A stretch of 32,207 bases of DNA from Chloroflexota bacterium (lineage in GTDB: Bacteria > Chloroflexota > Anaerolineae > Anaerolineales > UBA11858), in assembly GCA_018263575.1 (NCBI GenBank), contig JAANWX010000044.1:1-32207 (forward strand), in the 5' to 3' direction. The notes below the pieces were generated by a model, which saw only the letters and a program-made list of their open reading frames with translations, was not told where the DNA came from and ran no database searches. The first letter of the stretch is position 1, and each line of letters starts with the position of its first letter. A program made the translations under genes and the position numbers. Positions 10,774 through 18,284 of this stretch are shown one piece after another.

Positions 10774-11751
10774 CTAATTCGTATCAATTTCTTTTACCCA
10801 TTCCCTGTTTTCATCATACCAGGCTACCATGCGCCCTATGCCTTCTTCTAGGGAGATTCTTGGTTCCCACCCCAGCAGATTTTGGGCTTTGTCAACGCTG
10901 GCCTGGTTGGCGCGGGCATCAGCAGGGTGCATGGGATAATGTTTGACCTTTGCTTTTTGGCCTGTGTGCCGTTCTAGTATTTTTATTAATTCGTTTATAG
11001 TAATTACCTCATGGCCGCCGAGGTTGATAACCTCATATCCCACTGGTTTGAGGGCGGCAATTGTACCTCGGGCAATATCATCTACATAGGTAAAGCCACG
11101 TGATTGTTCACCATCGCCATTTAAGCGTAAAGTAGTGCCTTCCTTAATCCACTTGTTAAAGCGGAACATGACCATGTCTGGGCGTCCCGCTGGCCCGTAG
11201 ACGGTGAAATAGCGGACAACGGAGACATCGATATCGTAGAGGTAGTAGTAGGCGTGGGCCATGGCCTCAGCCCCTTTTTTGCTGGCCGCGTAAGCCTGAA
11301 GAGGATGTGCGCTGTCGGCCGTCTCCGGCGTGGGAAGGGGGGCGTTCGAGCCGTATATGCTCGATGTAGAAGCCAGAATGAATTTGGGAATATCATTTCG
11401 CTGGCACAGCTCCAGCAGGTTCAACGTCCCGGTCATGTTCGTGTCCACATAGACCCAGGGATTCTCCACGCTGGCCCGCACCCCTGCCCGCGCTGCCAGG
11501 TTGATGACAGCCTCAAAAGTTGGCTCTTTGAATTCTTCCATCTCTAGAATGCACTTATCGCTTATATCCATTTTATGAAAACTAAAATGTTCACGGCCTC
11601 TAAGTTGGCCGAGGCGATACTCTTTCATGCGCACATCATAAGCCGCGTTCAGGTTGTCTACGCCTACTACACTATGGCCCGCATCCAGCAACAGCTCCGC
11701 AACACGAGAAGCGATGAAGCCAGCTACGCCGGTGACTAAAAAGGTTTTCAT
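10774..11751 (-). CDS. NAD-dependent UDP-sugar 4-epimerase, UDP-glucuronate epimerase-like
   Basis: This 325-residue extended short-chain dehydrogenase begins MKTFLVTGVAGFIAS. Its Rossmann motif is GxxGxxA, because the third Gly is Ala. Catalytic residues are Tyr154 and Lys158 in YAASKKGAE, with SSIYG before them. YFTVYGPAGRPDMVMFRFNK is closest in style to CapI/Lps-type UDP-glucuronate 4-epimerases, but UDP-glucose 4-epimerase or a related activity cannot be excluded. I choose ATG 11751, not the in-frame upstream start at 11781, because GGGAG lies eight bases before it and the Rossmann strand then begins at residue 2. It heads the glycan gene run and probably supplies a nucleotide sugar. Confidence 0.9.
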   Translation of the reverse strand: MKTFLVTGVAGFIASRVAELLLDAGHSVVGVDNLNAAYDVRMKEYRLGQLRGREHFSFHKMDISDKCILEMEEFKEPTFEAVINLAARAGVRASVENPWVYVDTNMTGTLNLLELCQRNDIPKFILASTSSIYGSNAPLPTPETADSAHPLQAYAASKKGAEAMAHAYYYLYDIDVSVVRYFTVYGPAGRPDMVMFRFNKWIKEGTTLRLNGDGEQSRGFTYVDDIARGTIAALKPVGYEVINLGGHEVITINELIKILERHTGQKAKVKHYPMHPADARANQASVDKAQNLLGWEPRISLEEGIGRMVAWYDENREWVKEIDTN

Positions 11752-11769
11752 AAAGGATACTCCCATGGG

Positions 11770-11813
11770 GAGGAGAATCAACCAGTCTTGCAGAAACCTG
11801 GTTTATTCTCCTC
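11770..11813. promoter_or_regulatory. 16-bp hairpin between the UDG and epimerase genes
   Basis: GAGGAGAATCAACCAG (11770-11785) and CTGGTTTATTCTCCTC (11798-11813) pair at 15 of 16 positions around a 12-base loop. The hairpin starts immediately after the UDG stop. On the minus strand it is followed by CTCCC-CAT-GGGAG, a 5-bp stem that would cover the epimerase ribosome binding site. There is no U-tract, so a simple intrinsic terminator is less likely than a regulatory or processing structure at the start of the glycan operon. Confidence 0.6.
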
Positions 11814-11814
11814 G

Positions 11815-12438
11815 TTAAAACAAGCTCAACTGCTCGGCCTGCTTTTCCTCTTTCTTTTCGTGGATGTACTCGGGAACTTGAGCAGGGTTCTTGATTAATT
11901 CTGGCAATTGTGCGAAATCTCTTTCTACTGTGGAACGCAGGGAAGGTCTATGAAGGGCTGCCGCTGGGTGATAGAAGGGAACCACCAACAAGCCATTCAC
12001 GCGCCTGGCCCTGCCGTGGATTTGACTGATTTTTGCGCCTGGAATATAGCGCGCCATCGAGAAGCGTCCCAGGGTTACCACTACCTTGGGGTTGATGGCC
12101 TCAAGCTGGCGATCCAAATAGCCCCTGCAAGCTTTCAGCTCCTCCGGTTCGGGATCGCGATTCCCCGGCGGGCGGCACTTGACGACGTTGGTGATGAAAA
12201 CATCCTCTCGCCTCATGTCAATTGTTTCCAGCAATTCCTCCAGGAATTCTCCCGCTGCGCCTACAAAGGGGCGTCCTTGCACGTTCTCATGAAAACCCGG
12301 CCCTTCGCCAATGAAGACGATCTCAGCGTTGGGTGGGCCTTCTCCGGGTACGCCCTTCTCCCGGTAATGGTGTAATTTGCATTCCTCGCAAATAGAAACT
12401 TCTTCGGCAATGCTTGTTAATATTTCTTTGGAGTTCAT
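11815..12438 (-). CDS. Type-4 uracil-DNA glycosylase (Fe-S) with C-terminal clamp-binding motif
   Basis: This 207-residue enzyme removes uracil from DNA, starting base excision repair. Four cysteines fit the family 4Fe-4S cluster: Cys17 and Cys20 (CEEC), Cys88 (KCRPPGNRDP) and Cys104 (ACRGYL). The active-site motif is GEGPG (44-48), and FYHPAAALH (155-163) contributes the uracil-side His. The last five residues are QLSLF, matching the bacterial beta-clamp-binding consensus QL[S/D]LF, on a charged flexible tail of about 20 residues. AGGAG lies nine bases before the start. The gene follows tsaB after 21 bases and probably shares its transcript. The glycosylase assignment is strong; the clamp interaction is inferred. 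Confidence 0.95.
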   Translation of the reverse strand: MNSKEILTSIAEEVSICEECKLHHYREKGVPGEGPPNAEIVFIGEGPGFHENVQGRPFVGAAGEFLEELLETIDMRREDVFITNVVKCRPPGNRDPEPEELKACRGYLDRQLEAINPKVVVTLGRFSMARYIPGAKISQIHGRARRVNGLLVVPFYHPAAALHRPSLRSTVERDFAQLPELIKNPAQVPEYIHEKKEEKQAEQLSLF

Positions 12439-12459
12439 AAACGCTCTCTCCTGCTTTTC

Positions 12460-13125
12460 CTATCCTGGGATGGGGTCACCCCGGTGGAGGTAGATGGGGG
12501 ATAGAGTCGCGGGGGCGTCTGTTTTTCCCGCCTGCCACCTCTCCCAGGCTAGCTCGGCCAAAAAGGCGGGGTTGCGTTGGGCGCGGGCGGGGGATGCTGG
12601 AACAACATCCTCGTTCTCCTTTAGCCTTTCCCGGGCCGTTTTGGGCAACTCGCCGCTTACCAGAGTGGGCGAGGTTATTTTTTGCGCTAGTTCTTCTATG
12701 GTGAGATTTTCTAACCTTTCGAGGGATTGCCATTGCCCGTCTCCCGCCTCGTACCAGCCCACGGCCAACCGTCCCCGCCCGGCCTGGAGAACGGCCGCCA
12801 GGGGGAGGGCGCGGCGGGGTTGGGCGGCGGCGACCACGTCCAGCGTGGGGATGGCCACCAGCGGTAATCCCTGGGTGAAGACGATCCCCTTGGCGAGGGC
12901 TAAACCGATCCGCAACCCGGTGAACGATCCGGGCCCGAGGGCCACGCCCACGGCTTCCAAATCTCCCGCCACAGCCCCCACGCGGGCCAAGTTATCGGCC
13001 ACAGATTGAGCCAACTCCACGGTGTGGTAATTGTGGCTGATCCAGGTCTCAGCGCTCAGGACTTGGACACCGTCATATAGGGCGACACCAATGGCGCGGG
13101 TTGAGGTATCTATTGCTAATAACAT
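12460..13125 (-). CDS. tsaB: tRNA t6A threonylcarbamoyl transferase complex subunit TsaB
   Basis: This 221-residue ASKHA-fold protein begins MLLAIDTSTRAIGVALYDG and has the family segment GPGSFTGLRIGLALAKGI at about residues 65-82. TsaB is a non-catalytic partner of TsaD, and with TsaE they transfer threonylcarbamoyl to A37 of ANN-decoding tRNAs. The length is normal. The start lies directly after the tsaE stop with no intervening base, so the two are co-translated. tsaD is not in the window. Confidence 0.95.
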   Translation of the reverse strand: MLLAIDTSTRAIGVALYDGVQVLSAETWISHNYHTVELAQSVADNLARVGAVAGDLEAVGVALGPGSFTGLRIGLALAKGIVFTQGLPLVAIPTLDVVAAAQPRRALPLAAVLQAGRGRLAVGWYEAGDGQWQSLERLENLTIEELAQKITSPTLVSGELPKTARERLKENEDVVPASPARAQRNPAFLAELAWERWQAGKTDAPATLSPIYLHRGDPIPG

Positions 13126-13623
13126 TTACAATATTCCATAGGCTTCTTGCTTGAAGTGATCTAAAAGGGATTGGTAATGCTTCCCTTGGGCGGTGAATAT
13201 AAAATCATGCTGTTCCTCAGCAATCCAGCGCATGCGCACCCACAAACATTCAGGGGGGAGGGCGTCTTTCACGCGGTCGGCCCATTCGACGACAAGAGGG
13301 CCTTGGGAGAGCATGTTGTCCAGGTCTAAATCTACCGCTTCGGAAGGACCGCTCAGGCGATAGGCGTCTAGATGATAGAGATTTTCGCCATCCAAGCGCC
13401 GGTACACTCTCACCAGTACAAAAGTAGGGCTGGAAACGGCATCGAGGGATCCCCAGCCGGAGGCGATGCCCTGCACCAGGGTGGTTTTTCCCGCGCCTAG
13501 GTCACCTTCTAACCCGATAACATCTCCCCGCTGGAGCAAGGCGCCCAAGCGCATCCCCACCCGCCTGGTTTGGTCGGGGCTGCGGCTGATGACTTCGAAG
13601 GAGTTTTGGTCTATAACGGGCAT
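13126..13623 (-). CDS. tsaE: tRNA t6A biosynthesis ATPase TsaE
   Basis: This 165-residue P-loop ATPase has its Walker A at GDLGAGKTT (40-48). SSPTFVLVRVY and LYHLDAYRL follow in the usual order, and then VVEWADR. TsaE hydrolyses ATP to reset the TsaB-TsaD complex in t6A synthesis. It is slightly longer than many homologues because of a C-terminal tail. The ATG at 13623 has no clear ribosome binding site, so translation may begin without one. It is the first gene of the tsaE-tsaB-UDG group. The upstream gap carries the tandem repeat at 13657-13805. Confidence 0.93.
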   Translation of the reverse strand: MPVIDQNSFEVISRSPDQTRRVGMRLGALLQRGDVIGLEGDLGAGKTTLVQGIASGWGSLDAVSSPTFVLVRVYRRLDGENLYHLDAYRLSGPSEAVDLDLDNMLSQGPLVVEWADRVKDALPPECLWVRMRWIAEEQHDFIFTAQGKHYQSLLDHFKQEAYGIL

Positions 13624-13656
13624 AGGGGTGGTGGGGGAGTTCCAGTTTCTAACCTA

Positions 13657-13805
13657 TTCGTAGCCGAGGTTTCTATACCTCGTGGGGGTAACGCGCTATG
13701 GAAAGCGCGGCTACATGGTTATGGCAGTTCTGATCCGTTCGCAACCGAGGTTTCTGTACTTTGCGGGGATAACGCGCTATGGAAAGCGCGGCTACATGGT
13801 TATGG
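13657..13805. repeat. Tandem intergenic repeat, two 68-bp units at 81-bp spacing
   Basis: Units at 13657-13724 and 13738-13805 match at 61 of 68 positions, and all seven differences are transitions. Each contains the hairpin CGCGCT-atgga-AAGCGCG. The first unit also has outer arms GTAGCCG and CGGCTAC, while the second has CAACCG in the left arm and keeps only the right. The segment CCGAGGTTTCTGTACTTT resembles GAGGTTTGTACTTT in the repeat near 7794. The element fills the 214-base gap upstream of tsaE. It may be a dispersed palindromic repeat that duplicated locally. Confidence 0.8.
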
Positions 13806-13837
13806 TAGCCCTCCTGATATTGCGTTGGGTGATTTTT

Positions 13838-14212
13838 TTAAGCGGCAACTAATTCGTTAATCTTGTTTTTAAACTCAAGTTGATTCTTAATGTGGATCGA
13901 GTGAATGTACTCTTGCGTGCTTTTTTTGCGTGATTCACTGGATAAGTTAATCACCATCTCCTGATTTGGTTGATGCTCAAATATCATTATAAGAGGTGCT
14001 TCTTTAACATACCCTAAAGTCATTCCAAGCATTATGTTTGTCGCCATTTCAAGGTTTGCCTGTGTCAAATTGGCATCATTATAAGCCCCATGAAAAATAT
14101 GTGCCTCGGAGGGTATTTGGTCTGATAAAGCAGGTTTCTTGATTTCGCGAGTGAGGAATTTGCTAAACCTGTCTAAATTTTTATTAGTTATGCTAATTTT
14201 CTTTTTTTTCAT
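13838..14212 (-). CDS. Small protein of unknown function, second gene of an AT-rich pair
   Basis: This 124-residue soluble protein is Lys/Asn-rich at the N-terminus and has no membrane segment. I cannot name its family confidently. The central stretch PSEAHIFHGAYNDANLTQANLEMA recalls DUF5647-type small proteins, but this is a weak impression. I choose ATG 14212, not ATG 14227, because GAGGA lies about eight bases upstream of 14212. It overlaps the upstream small gene by 20 bases, so the two are translationally linked. Composition is low (23 of the 60 bases in 14041-14100 are G or C) compared with GC-rich neighbours, suggesting transfer. Confidence 0.7.
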   Translation of the reverse strand: MKKKKISITNKNLDRFSKFLTREIKKPALSDQIPSEAHIFHGAYNDANLTQANLEMATNIMLGMTLGYVKEAPLIMIFEHQPNQEMVINLSSESRKKSTQEYIHSIHIKNQLEFKNKINELVAA

Positions 14213-14525
14213 AGTATTTGTCCTCATATGCTTTGCGATAAGATCGCCAAGATTGTTTTATATCCTCAATAGCCTGGGTGAGGGCAAGTCCTTTATCGTT
14301 TGCTAGTTCAGTTATCTTCTCTTGTTGTCCATTGGGAAATAGTATATCTCGATGAAAGAATCCATGTGCTTCGTCAAATCGAATGATAGCGTGCCATTGC
14401 CCATCGATATAGGCCTCATATTGTATTACTATGATCTCTTGGACTTGACCGAGTTTGACTCTAAAGTGAACACGCAAGCGGTCAAGACCTGTCTCGAAAT
14501 CTTGTATCCAGAATTTTTCACTCAT
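14193..14525 (-). CDS. Small protein of unknown function, first gene of an AT-rich pair
   Basis: This 110-residue soluble protein has a beta-rich N-terminal half (FRVKLGQVQEIIVIQYEAYI), then the distinctive block IIRFDEAHGFFHRDILFPNG (about 47-66), and ends in a charged helix. The His/Asp/Arg-rich block looks conserved but I cannot assign it to a family with confidence. A TATAAT element lies six bases before the ATG, which would make the transcript leaderless. It overlaps the following small gene by 20 bases. The pair could be a toxin-antitoxin or other accessory module, but no toxin fold is recognised. Confidence 0.72.
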   Translation of the reverse strand: MSEKFWIQDFETGLDRLRVHFRVKLGQVQEIIVIQYEAYIDGQWHAIIRFDEAHGFFHRDILFPNGQQEKITELANDKGLALTQAIEDIKQSWRSYRKAYEDKYYEKKEN

Positions 14526-14531
14526 TTAACC

Positions 14532-14537
14532 ATTATA
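14532..14537 (-). promoter_or_regulatory. -10 element of a probable leaderless promoter
   Basis: On the minus strand TATAAT is followed by GGTTAA and then the ATG of the 110-residue gene. Transcription normally starts six to eight bases after the -10 box, so it would begin at the start codon itself. The -35 region is weak. Confidence 0.5.
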
Positions 14538-14586
14538 TCAAAGTAATCAAACCAGGTGATGTCTTATTATCATCACTCATCACTTT

Positions 14587-16752
14587 TTACTCGATAACTT
14601 CCAAATTCGCCAAGGAGGCGATCACTTTTTTTAGCCCTACGGTGTCGAAGACGATGTCTAAGATTTCGTCATCATCTTGGATTTTGGAGCCGATGACAAG
14701 GCCCTTATCCCATTTGGGGTGTTGTATTTTCATTCCCGCTTTATATTGGGCTTCGACCTTTTTCGCGGGGGGAGGGGAGGCCTTTTTCCAGGGGCGGAAG
14801 ACTTGAGATTTTCGCCGTTGTTGGCGTGCGAGGCGCCCATCATCGCGCAGGTCGGCGGGGATGTCAGCGTAATAGCGGGAGGGTTGGCCGGGTTCCGTGT
14901 GCCCGTACACGTAGCGGTTTAGGGCGTGGGAGAGATATACACGGTCCTTAGCCCGCGTGATGCCCACATAGAATAAGCGGCGCTCTTCTTCCATGCCTTC
15001 GGGGTCCTCGAATGAGCGTTGGTGGGGCAAGACCCCATCGTTGAGTCCGACGATAAAGACCTGGGAGAACTCTAATCCTTTGGCGGCGTGCAGGGTAAGG
15101 AGGGTGGGGGCATCGGCTCCTTCTTCGAGGGTGTCTTGGTCGGAAACCAGGGCTACATCCTCCAAGAATTGTTGCAAGCCCACGGTCTGATACTCAGAAG
15201 CCAGGCGGCGCAGCTCCATGACGTTTTCCCAGCGTTCCCGGCCTTCCTCGCTGCCGTCGTCAAGGTAGTCTTGGTAGCCAACATCTTCCAGGATCTGATC
15301 CATGATCTCTACGGGGGGGAGGGTGTCTTTATCCTCCAGCCATTTAACGAGCAAACGCCCAAAACGAGATAAGGCTTTCGCAGCGCGGGTGGAGAATTGA
15401 GAAAGGTGTTCCGACTCTTTCCCTTTCGCCAGATCGGCCAATAAATCTCCTGAAGATATATTTAACTTTTGGGCATGCGTGCGGAGTTGGGCGTAGGTTT
15501 TGGTGCCAATCCCTCGCGGGGGCGTGCCAATGACTCGGGAGAGGCTGATCTCGTCGTGGGGGTTGAATATCAAGCGCAAGTAAGCGATGATGTCCTTCAC
15601 CTCGCGCCGGCCGTAGAAGCGTTGCGCTCCCACTAACTTATAGGGTAAATTAGCCGATAAAAAGGCCTCCTCTAATAAACGCGACTGGGCATTGATGCGG
15701 TACATCACGGCGAAGTCTCCCGGCTTGGCTTTCTTCGAAGCAACCTGGCGGGCAATGGTATCTACCACATATTGGGCCTGCTCGCGCTCGTCAAACAACT
15801 CCTTGACGTGAACCTTTGGGCCAGCCTCCCGCTCGGTGAACAAGCGTTTGGGGGTGCGGTGGGTGTTTTGGTCAATGACGGCCATGGCCACATCTAAGAT
15901 AGTTTGCGTAGAACGGTAATTTTGCTCAAGCAGAATGACTTCGGCTTCTGAAAAATCTTTCTTGAAGCGCATCACGTTGCGGTAATCCGCGCCCCGCCAG
16001 CGGTAAATGGATTGATCGGCGTCCCCCACCACGAAGATGTTGCGGTGGTAAGAGGCCAGGTGTTTGAGGAGCGTATATTGGGCTATATTTGTGTCTTGGA
16101 ACTCGTCTACGAGAATATGCTCGAAACGCCGGGCGTATTTTTCACGGATGGAAGGGTAGTCTTCCAGGAGAATGGCCATCCACAGCAGAAGATCGTCAAA
16201 GTCCATGGCGTTGCTGGTGAGGAGGGTTTTCTGGTAATCTTCATAGATACGAGCCACCACCTCCGCCCGATAGGTGTCGATGGGAAAATCTTCTGGCAAA
16301 TAGAGTTCGTTTTTGGCTGCCGAAATGGAGGCGTGAACACTGCGTGGGCGGTAGCGTTTATCGTCCAGATTATGGTCTTTGATGACTTGCTTGACGACCT
16401 TTACCTGGTCGTCGGCATCGAAGATCACGTAATTGGAATCCACGGGGAGATGCTCCGCTTCAACTCGTAAAATACGAGCGCATGTGGCGTGAAAGGTTCC
16501 CAGTGTGAGGCCGCGCGTTTGGCGTCCCAACAATTTGGCCACGCGTTCCCCCATCTCGCGGGCGGCCTTATTGGTAAAGGTGACCGCCATAAGATGGTAG
16601 GGGTGCACGTCGAAACGGTCTATTACATAGGCCACGCGCTGCGTGAGAACACGGGTCTTGCCCGAGCCAGGGCCTGCCAGAACAAGCACTGGGCCGGGGT
16701 CTGTGGTTACAGCTTGCTTTTGTTGAGGGTTTAATTTTTCTAATAGTTCCAT
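14587..16752 (-). CDS. pcrA: UvrD/PcrA-type superfamily 1A DNA helicase
   Basis: This 721-residue 3'-5' helicase carries all SF1A motifs: GPGSGKTRVLTQR with Lys32/Thr33 (Walker A), TFTNKAAREMGERV, ILVDEFQDTN (Walker B), GDADQSIYRWRGAD, LEQNYRSTQTIL, TLHAAKGLEFSQVF and YVGITRAKDRVYLS. The PcrA-like C-terminal tail (GMKIQHPKWDKG...) is present. It acts in DNA repair and in clearing proteins from DNA. I choose ATG 16752, which gives MELLEKLNPQQKQAV, over the longer in-frame start at 16878. A near-consensus promoter ends only ten bases before 16752 and the extra N-terminal residues are not family-like. The transcript would have a leader of about four bases. Confidence 0.96.
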   Translation of the reverse strand: MELLEKLNPQQKQAVTTDPGPVLVLAGPGSGKTRVLTQRVAYVIDRFDVHPYHLMAVTFTNKAAREMGERVAKLLGRQTRGLTLGTFHATCARILRVEAEHLPVDSNYVIFDADDQVKVVKQVIKDHNLDDKRYRPRSVHASISAAKNELYLPEDFPIDTYRAEVVARIYEDYQKTLLTSNAMDFDDLLLWMAILLEDYPSIREKYARRFEHILVDEFQDTNIAQYTLLKHLASYHRNIFVVGDADQSIYRWRGADYRNVMRFKKDFSEAEVILLEQNYRSTQTILDVAMAVIDQNTHRTPKRLFTEREAGPKVHVKELFDEREQAQYVVDTIARQVASKKAKPGDFAVMYRINAQSRLLEEAFLSANLPYKLVGAQRFYGRREVKDIIAYLRLIFNPHDEISLSRVIGTPPRGIGTKTYAQLRTHAQKLNISSGDLLADLAKGKESEHLSQFSTRAAKALSRFGRLLVKWLEDKDTLPPVEIMDQILEDVGYQDYLDDGSEEGRERWENVMELRRLASEYQTVGLQQFLEDVALVSDQDTLEEGADAPTLLTLHAAKGLEFSQVFIVGLNDGVLPHQRSFEDPEGMEEERRLFYVGITRAKDRVYLSHALNRYVYGHTEPGQPSRYYADIPADLRDDGRLARQQRRKSQVFRPWKKASPPPAKKVEAQYKAGMKIQHPKWDKGLVIGSKIQDDDEILDIVFDTVGLKKVIASLANLEVIE

Positions 16753-16762
16753 AGGTGAAGTG

Positions 16763-16791
16763 ATTGTAATTGGTGGGGGGATGTGTGTCAA
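16763..16791 (-). promoter_or_regulatory. Sigma-70-type promoter of pcrA (near-leaderless)
   Basis: TTGACA (16786-16791) and TACAAT (16763-16768) on the minus strand are separated by 17 bases. The -35 is consensus and the -10 differs at one base. The pcrA ATG begins ten bases after the -10 box, so the transcript would carry about four untranslated bases and no ribosome binding site. Confidence 0.75.
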
Positions 16792-16808
16792 CAGATGCGA
16801 TTGCCCCC

Positions 16809-16836
16809 TTGTCCCTTCTCCTTTGCACGGTATAAT
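16809..16836 (+). promoter_or_regulatory. Promoter of the mutase-meaB operon
   Basis: TTGTCC (16809-16814), a 16-base spacer and TATAAT (16831-16836) precede the first gene. Transcription would begin near 16843, leaving about 30 bases of leader with GGAGGT at 16862-16867. It is back to back with the pcrA promoter. Confidence 0.65.
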
Positions 16837-16872
16837 CCTTAACAACTCAATCCCATTTTTCGGAGGTAGCGC

Positions 16873-17265
16873 ATGCAAGATAAAATTAGAGTTTTAATCG
16901 CCAAGCCCGGCCTGGACGGACATGACCGGGGCGCGAAGGTGGTGGCCCGGGCCTTGCGAGACGCCGGGATGGAAGTCATTTACACCGGCTTGCGCCAAAC
17001 GCCGGAGATGATTGCTGAGGCCGCTTTGCAGGAAGATGTGGACGTGGTCGGTTTGTCCATCCTCTCCGGGGCCCACATGGCGCTTGCTCCCCGCGTTTTG
17101 GAATTATTAGAAGCAAACGGCCAAGAGGATGTGCAGGTTTTCTTGGGTGGCATCATCCCTGATGAAGATATTCCTAAATTACAAAAATTGGGTGTTGGGG
17201 GTATCTACGGGCCGGGCACATCTACCCAAGACATCGTGAAAGATATTCGCGAGGTCCTGCAGTGA
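16873..17265 (+). CDS. Methylmalonyl-CoA mutase, B12-binding small subunit
   Basis: This 130-residue protein is a free-standing cobalamin-binding domain. The motif D15-x-H17-x2-G20 in [12 protein letters not shown] supplies the lower axial His. [12 protein letters not shown] and [28 protein letters not shown] give the remaining nucleotide-tail contacts. In split mutases such a subunit pairs with a separate catalytic chain to interconvert methylmalonyl-CoA and succinyl-CoA. That chain is not in the window. GGAGGT lies five bases before the start. The stop overlaps the meaB start (GTGA), which supports a real mutase function over another B12 enzyme. Confidence 0.93.
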   Translation: MQDKIRVLIAKPGLDGHDRGAKVVARALRDAGMEVIYTGLRQTPEMIAEAALQEDVDVVGLSILSGAHMALAPRVLELLEANGQEDVQVFLGGIIPDEDIPKLQKLGVGGIYGPGTSTQDIVKDIREVLQ

Positions 17266-18284
17266 GCGTTATCGAGGACATTCTCGCTGGGGATCGCTTG
17301 GCCCTGGCGCGCACCCTCTCGGAGATTGAAAATGACACCCCAGAAGGACAACGCGCCCTGGATGAGCTATTCCCTCACACTGGCCAGGCCCGCCTCATTG
17401 GGGTGACGGGCGCTCCGGGAACGGGAAAATCTACCCTCGTGAATCGCCTGGCCTATCTTTACCGCCATCCGCCGGCGGGTGTGGAATCCAAAAGTGTGGG
17501 AATCGTGGCCGTTGACCCTTCCAGCCCCTTTAGCGGGGGAGCTGTTCTGGGGGACAGGGTGCGGATGCGCGACTTGGCGGGCGACCCGGGCGTCTTTGTG
17601 CGTTCTATGGCCTCGCGGGGGTCACTAGGAGGGTTGGCGCGTACCACATCGGACCTGGTACAGGTTCTGGATGCGGCCGGATACGAGATTATTATCATCG
17701 AAACTGTGGGAGCGGGCCAGGCGGAGGTGGACATTGCCCGTTTGGCACACACCACCATTGTCATCGAAGCGCCCGGGCTGGGGGACGATATCCAGGCCAT
17801 CAAGGCCGGTATCCTGGAGATTGCCGACATCCTGGTTGTCAACAAGGCCGACCGCCTCGGCGCGGAGAATACAACCCGTGCCCTACGGGGAATGTTGGAG
17901 CTGGCCAAACCGGGAAAACGGTTCCCCCAGCACCATGCTCCGGTAATGGCACTCCGCCCCCCTCCCGACCTTGGTGAGGGCGAGGAGAATGGTTGGGAAC
18001 CCCCCATCGTCCAAACGGTTGCCACCACGGGCACAGGCATCTCCCAACTTGAAGAAGAAATTGCCCGGCATCAGAAGTATCTCCACAAGAGCGGTGACTT
18101 AATCCACAAGGAAAAGATCCGCCTGAAAACGAAAATGGATGATTTGCTACAATATAGCCTGGTTTCGCGGTGGCGGGAATCGATTACCAGGGAGATTTAT
18201 AAGACCACCCTAGACAAACTGGTGGCGCGGAAAATTTCTCCCCAAGAGGCTGTGCGGGTGCTCATGAATGGAGGAAATTTATGA
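17262..18284 (+). CDS. meaB: MeaB-type GTPase, methylmalonyl-CoA mutase chaperone
   Basis: This 340-residue G3E GTPase loads and protects the cobalamin cofactor of methylmalonyl-CoA mutase. Walker A is GAPGTGKST (50-58). The family block [19 protein letters not shown] follows, then [20 protein letters not shown], and the guanine-specificity motif NKAD. A C-terminal helical dimerisation arm is present. It starts at GTG (17262), overlapping the mutase stop by four bases, with GAGGT upstream. It used to be named ArgK, but its neighbour makes the mutase role clear. Its own stop overlaps the next gene by ATGA. Confidence 0.96.
   Translation: MSVIEDILAGDRLALARTLSEIENDTPEGQRALDELFPHTGQARLIGVTGAPGTGKSTLVNRLAYLYRHPPAGVESKSVGIVAVDPSSPFSGGAVLGDRVRMRDLAGDPGVFVRSMASRGSLGGLARTTSDLVQVLDAAGYEIIIIETVGAGQAEVDIARLAHTTIVIEAPGLGDDIQAIKAGILEIADILVVNKADRLGAENTTRALRGMLELAKPGKRFPQHHAPVMALRPPPDLGEGEENGWEPPIVQTVATTGTGISQLEEEIARHQKYLHKSGDLIHKEKIRLKTKMDDLLQYSLVSRWRESITREIYKTTLDKLVARKISPQEAVRVLMNGGNL

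Noticed and set aside
12494-13009. 171-residue plus-strand frame opposite tsaB
   Set aside because: It is a shadow of a GC-rich gene. tsaB on the other strand is clearly real.
13657-13805. CRISPR array
   Set aside because: There are only two long units with internal hairpins and a 13-base separation, with no cas genes nearby.
15980-16480. 152-residue plus-strand frame opposite pcrA
   Set aside because: The helicase motifs on the minus strand account for the conservation, and no ribosome site precedes this frame.
16753-16878. Longer N-terminus for pcrA
   Set aside because: The extra 42 residues overlap both divergent promoters and would run into the mutase start. The family N-terminus begins at 16752.
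17262-18284. Arginine/ornithine transport ATPase (ArgK) as the function of the GTPase
   Set aside because: ArgK is an old name for this family. The overlap with a B12-binding mutase subunit supports MeaB.
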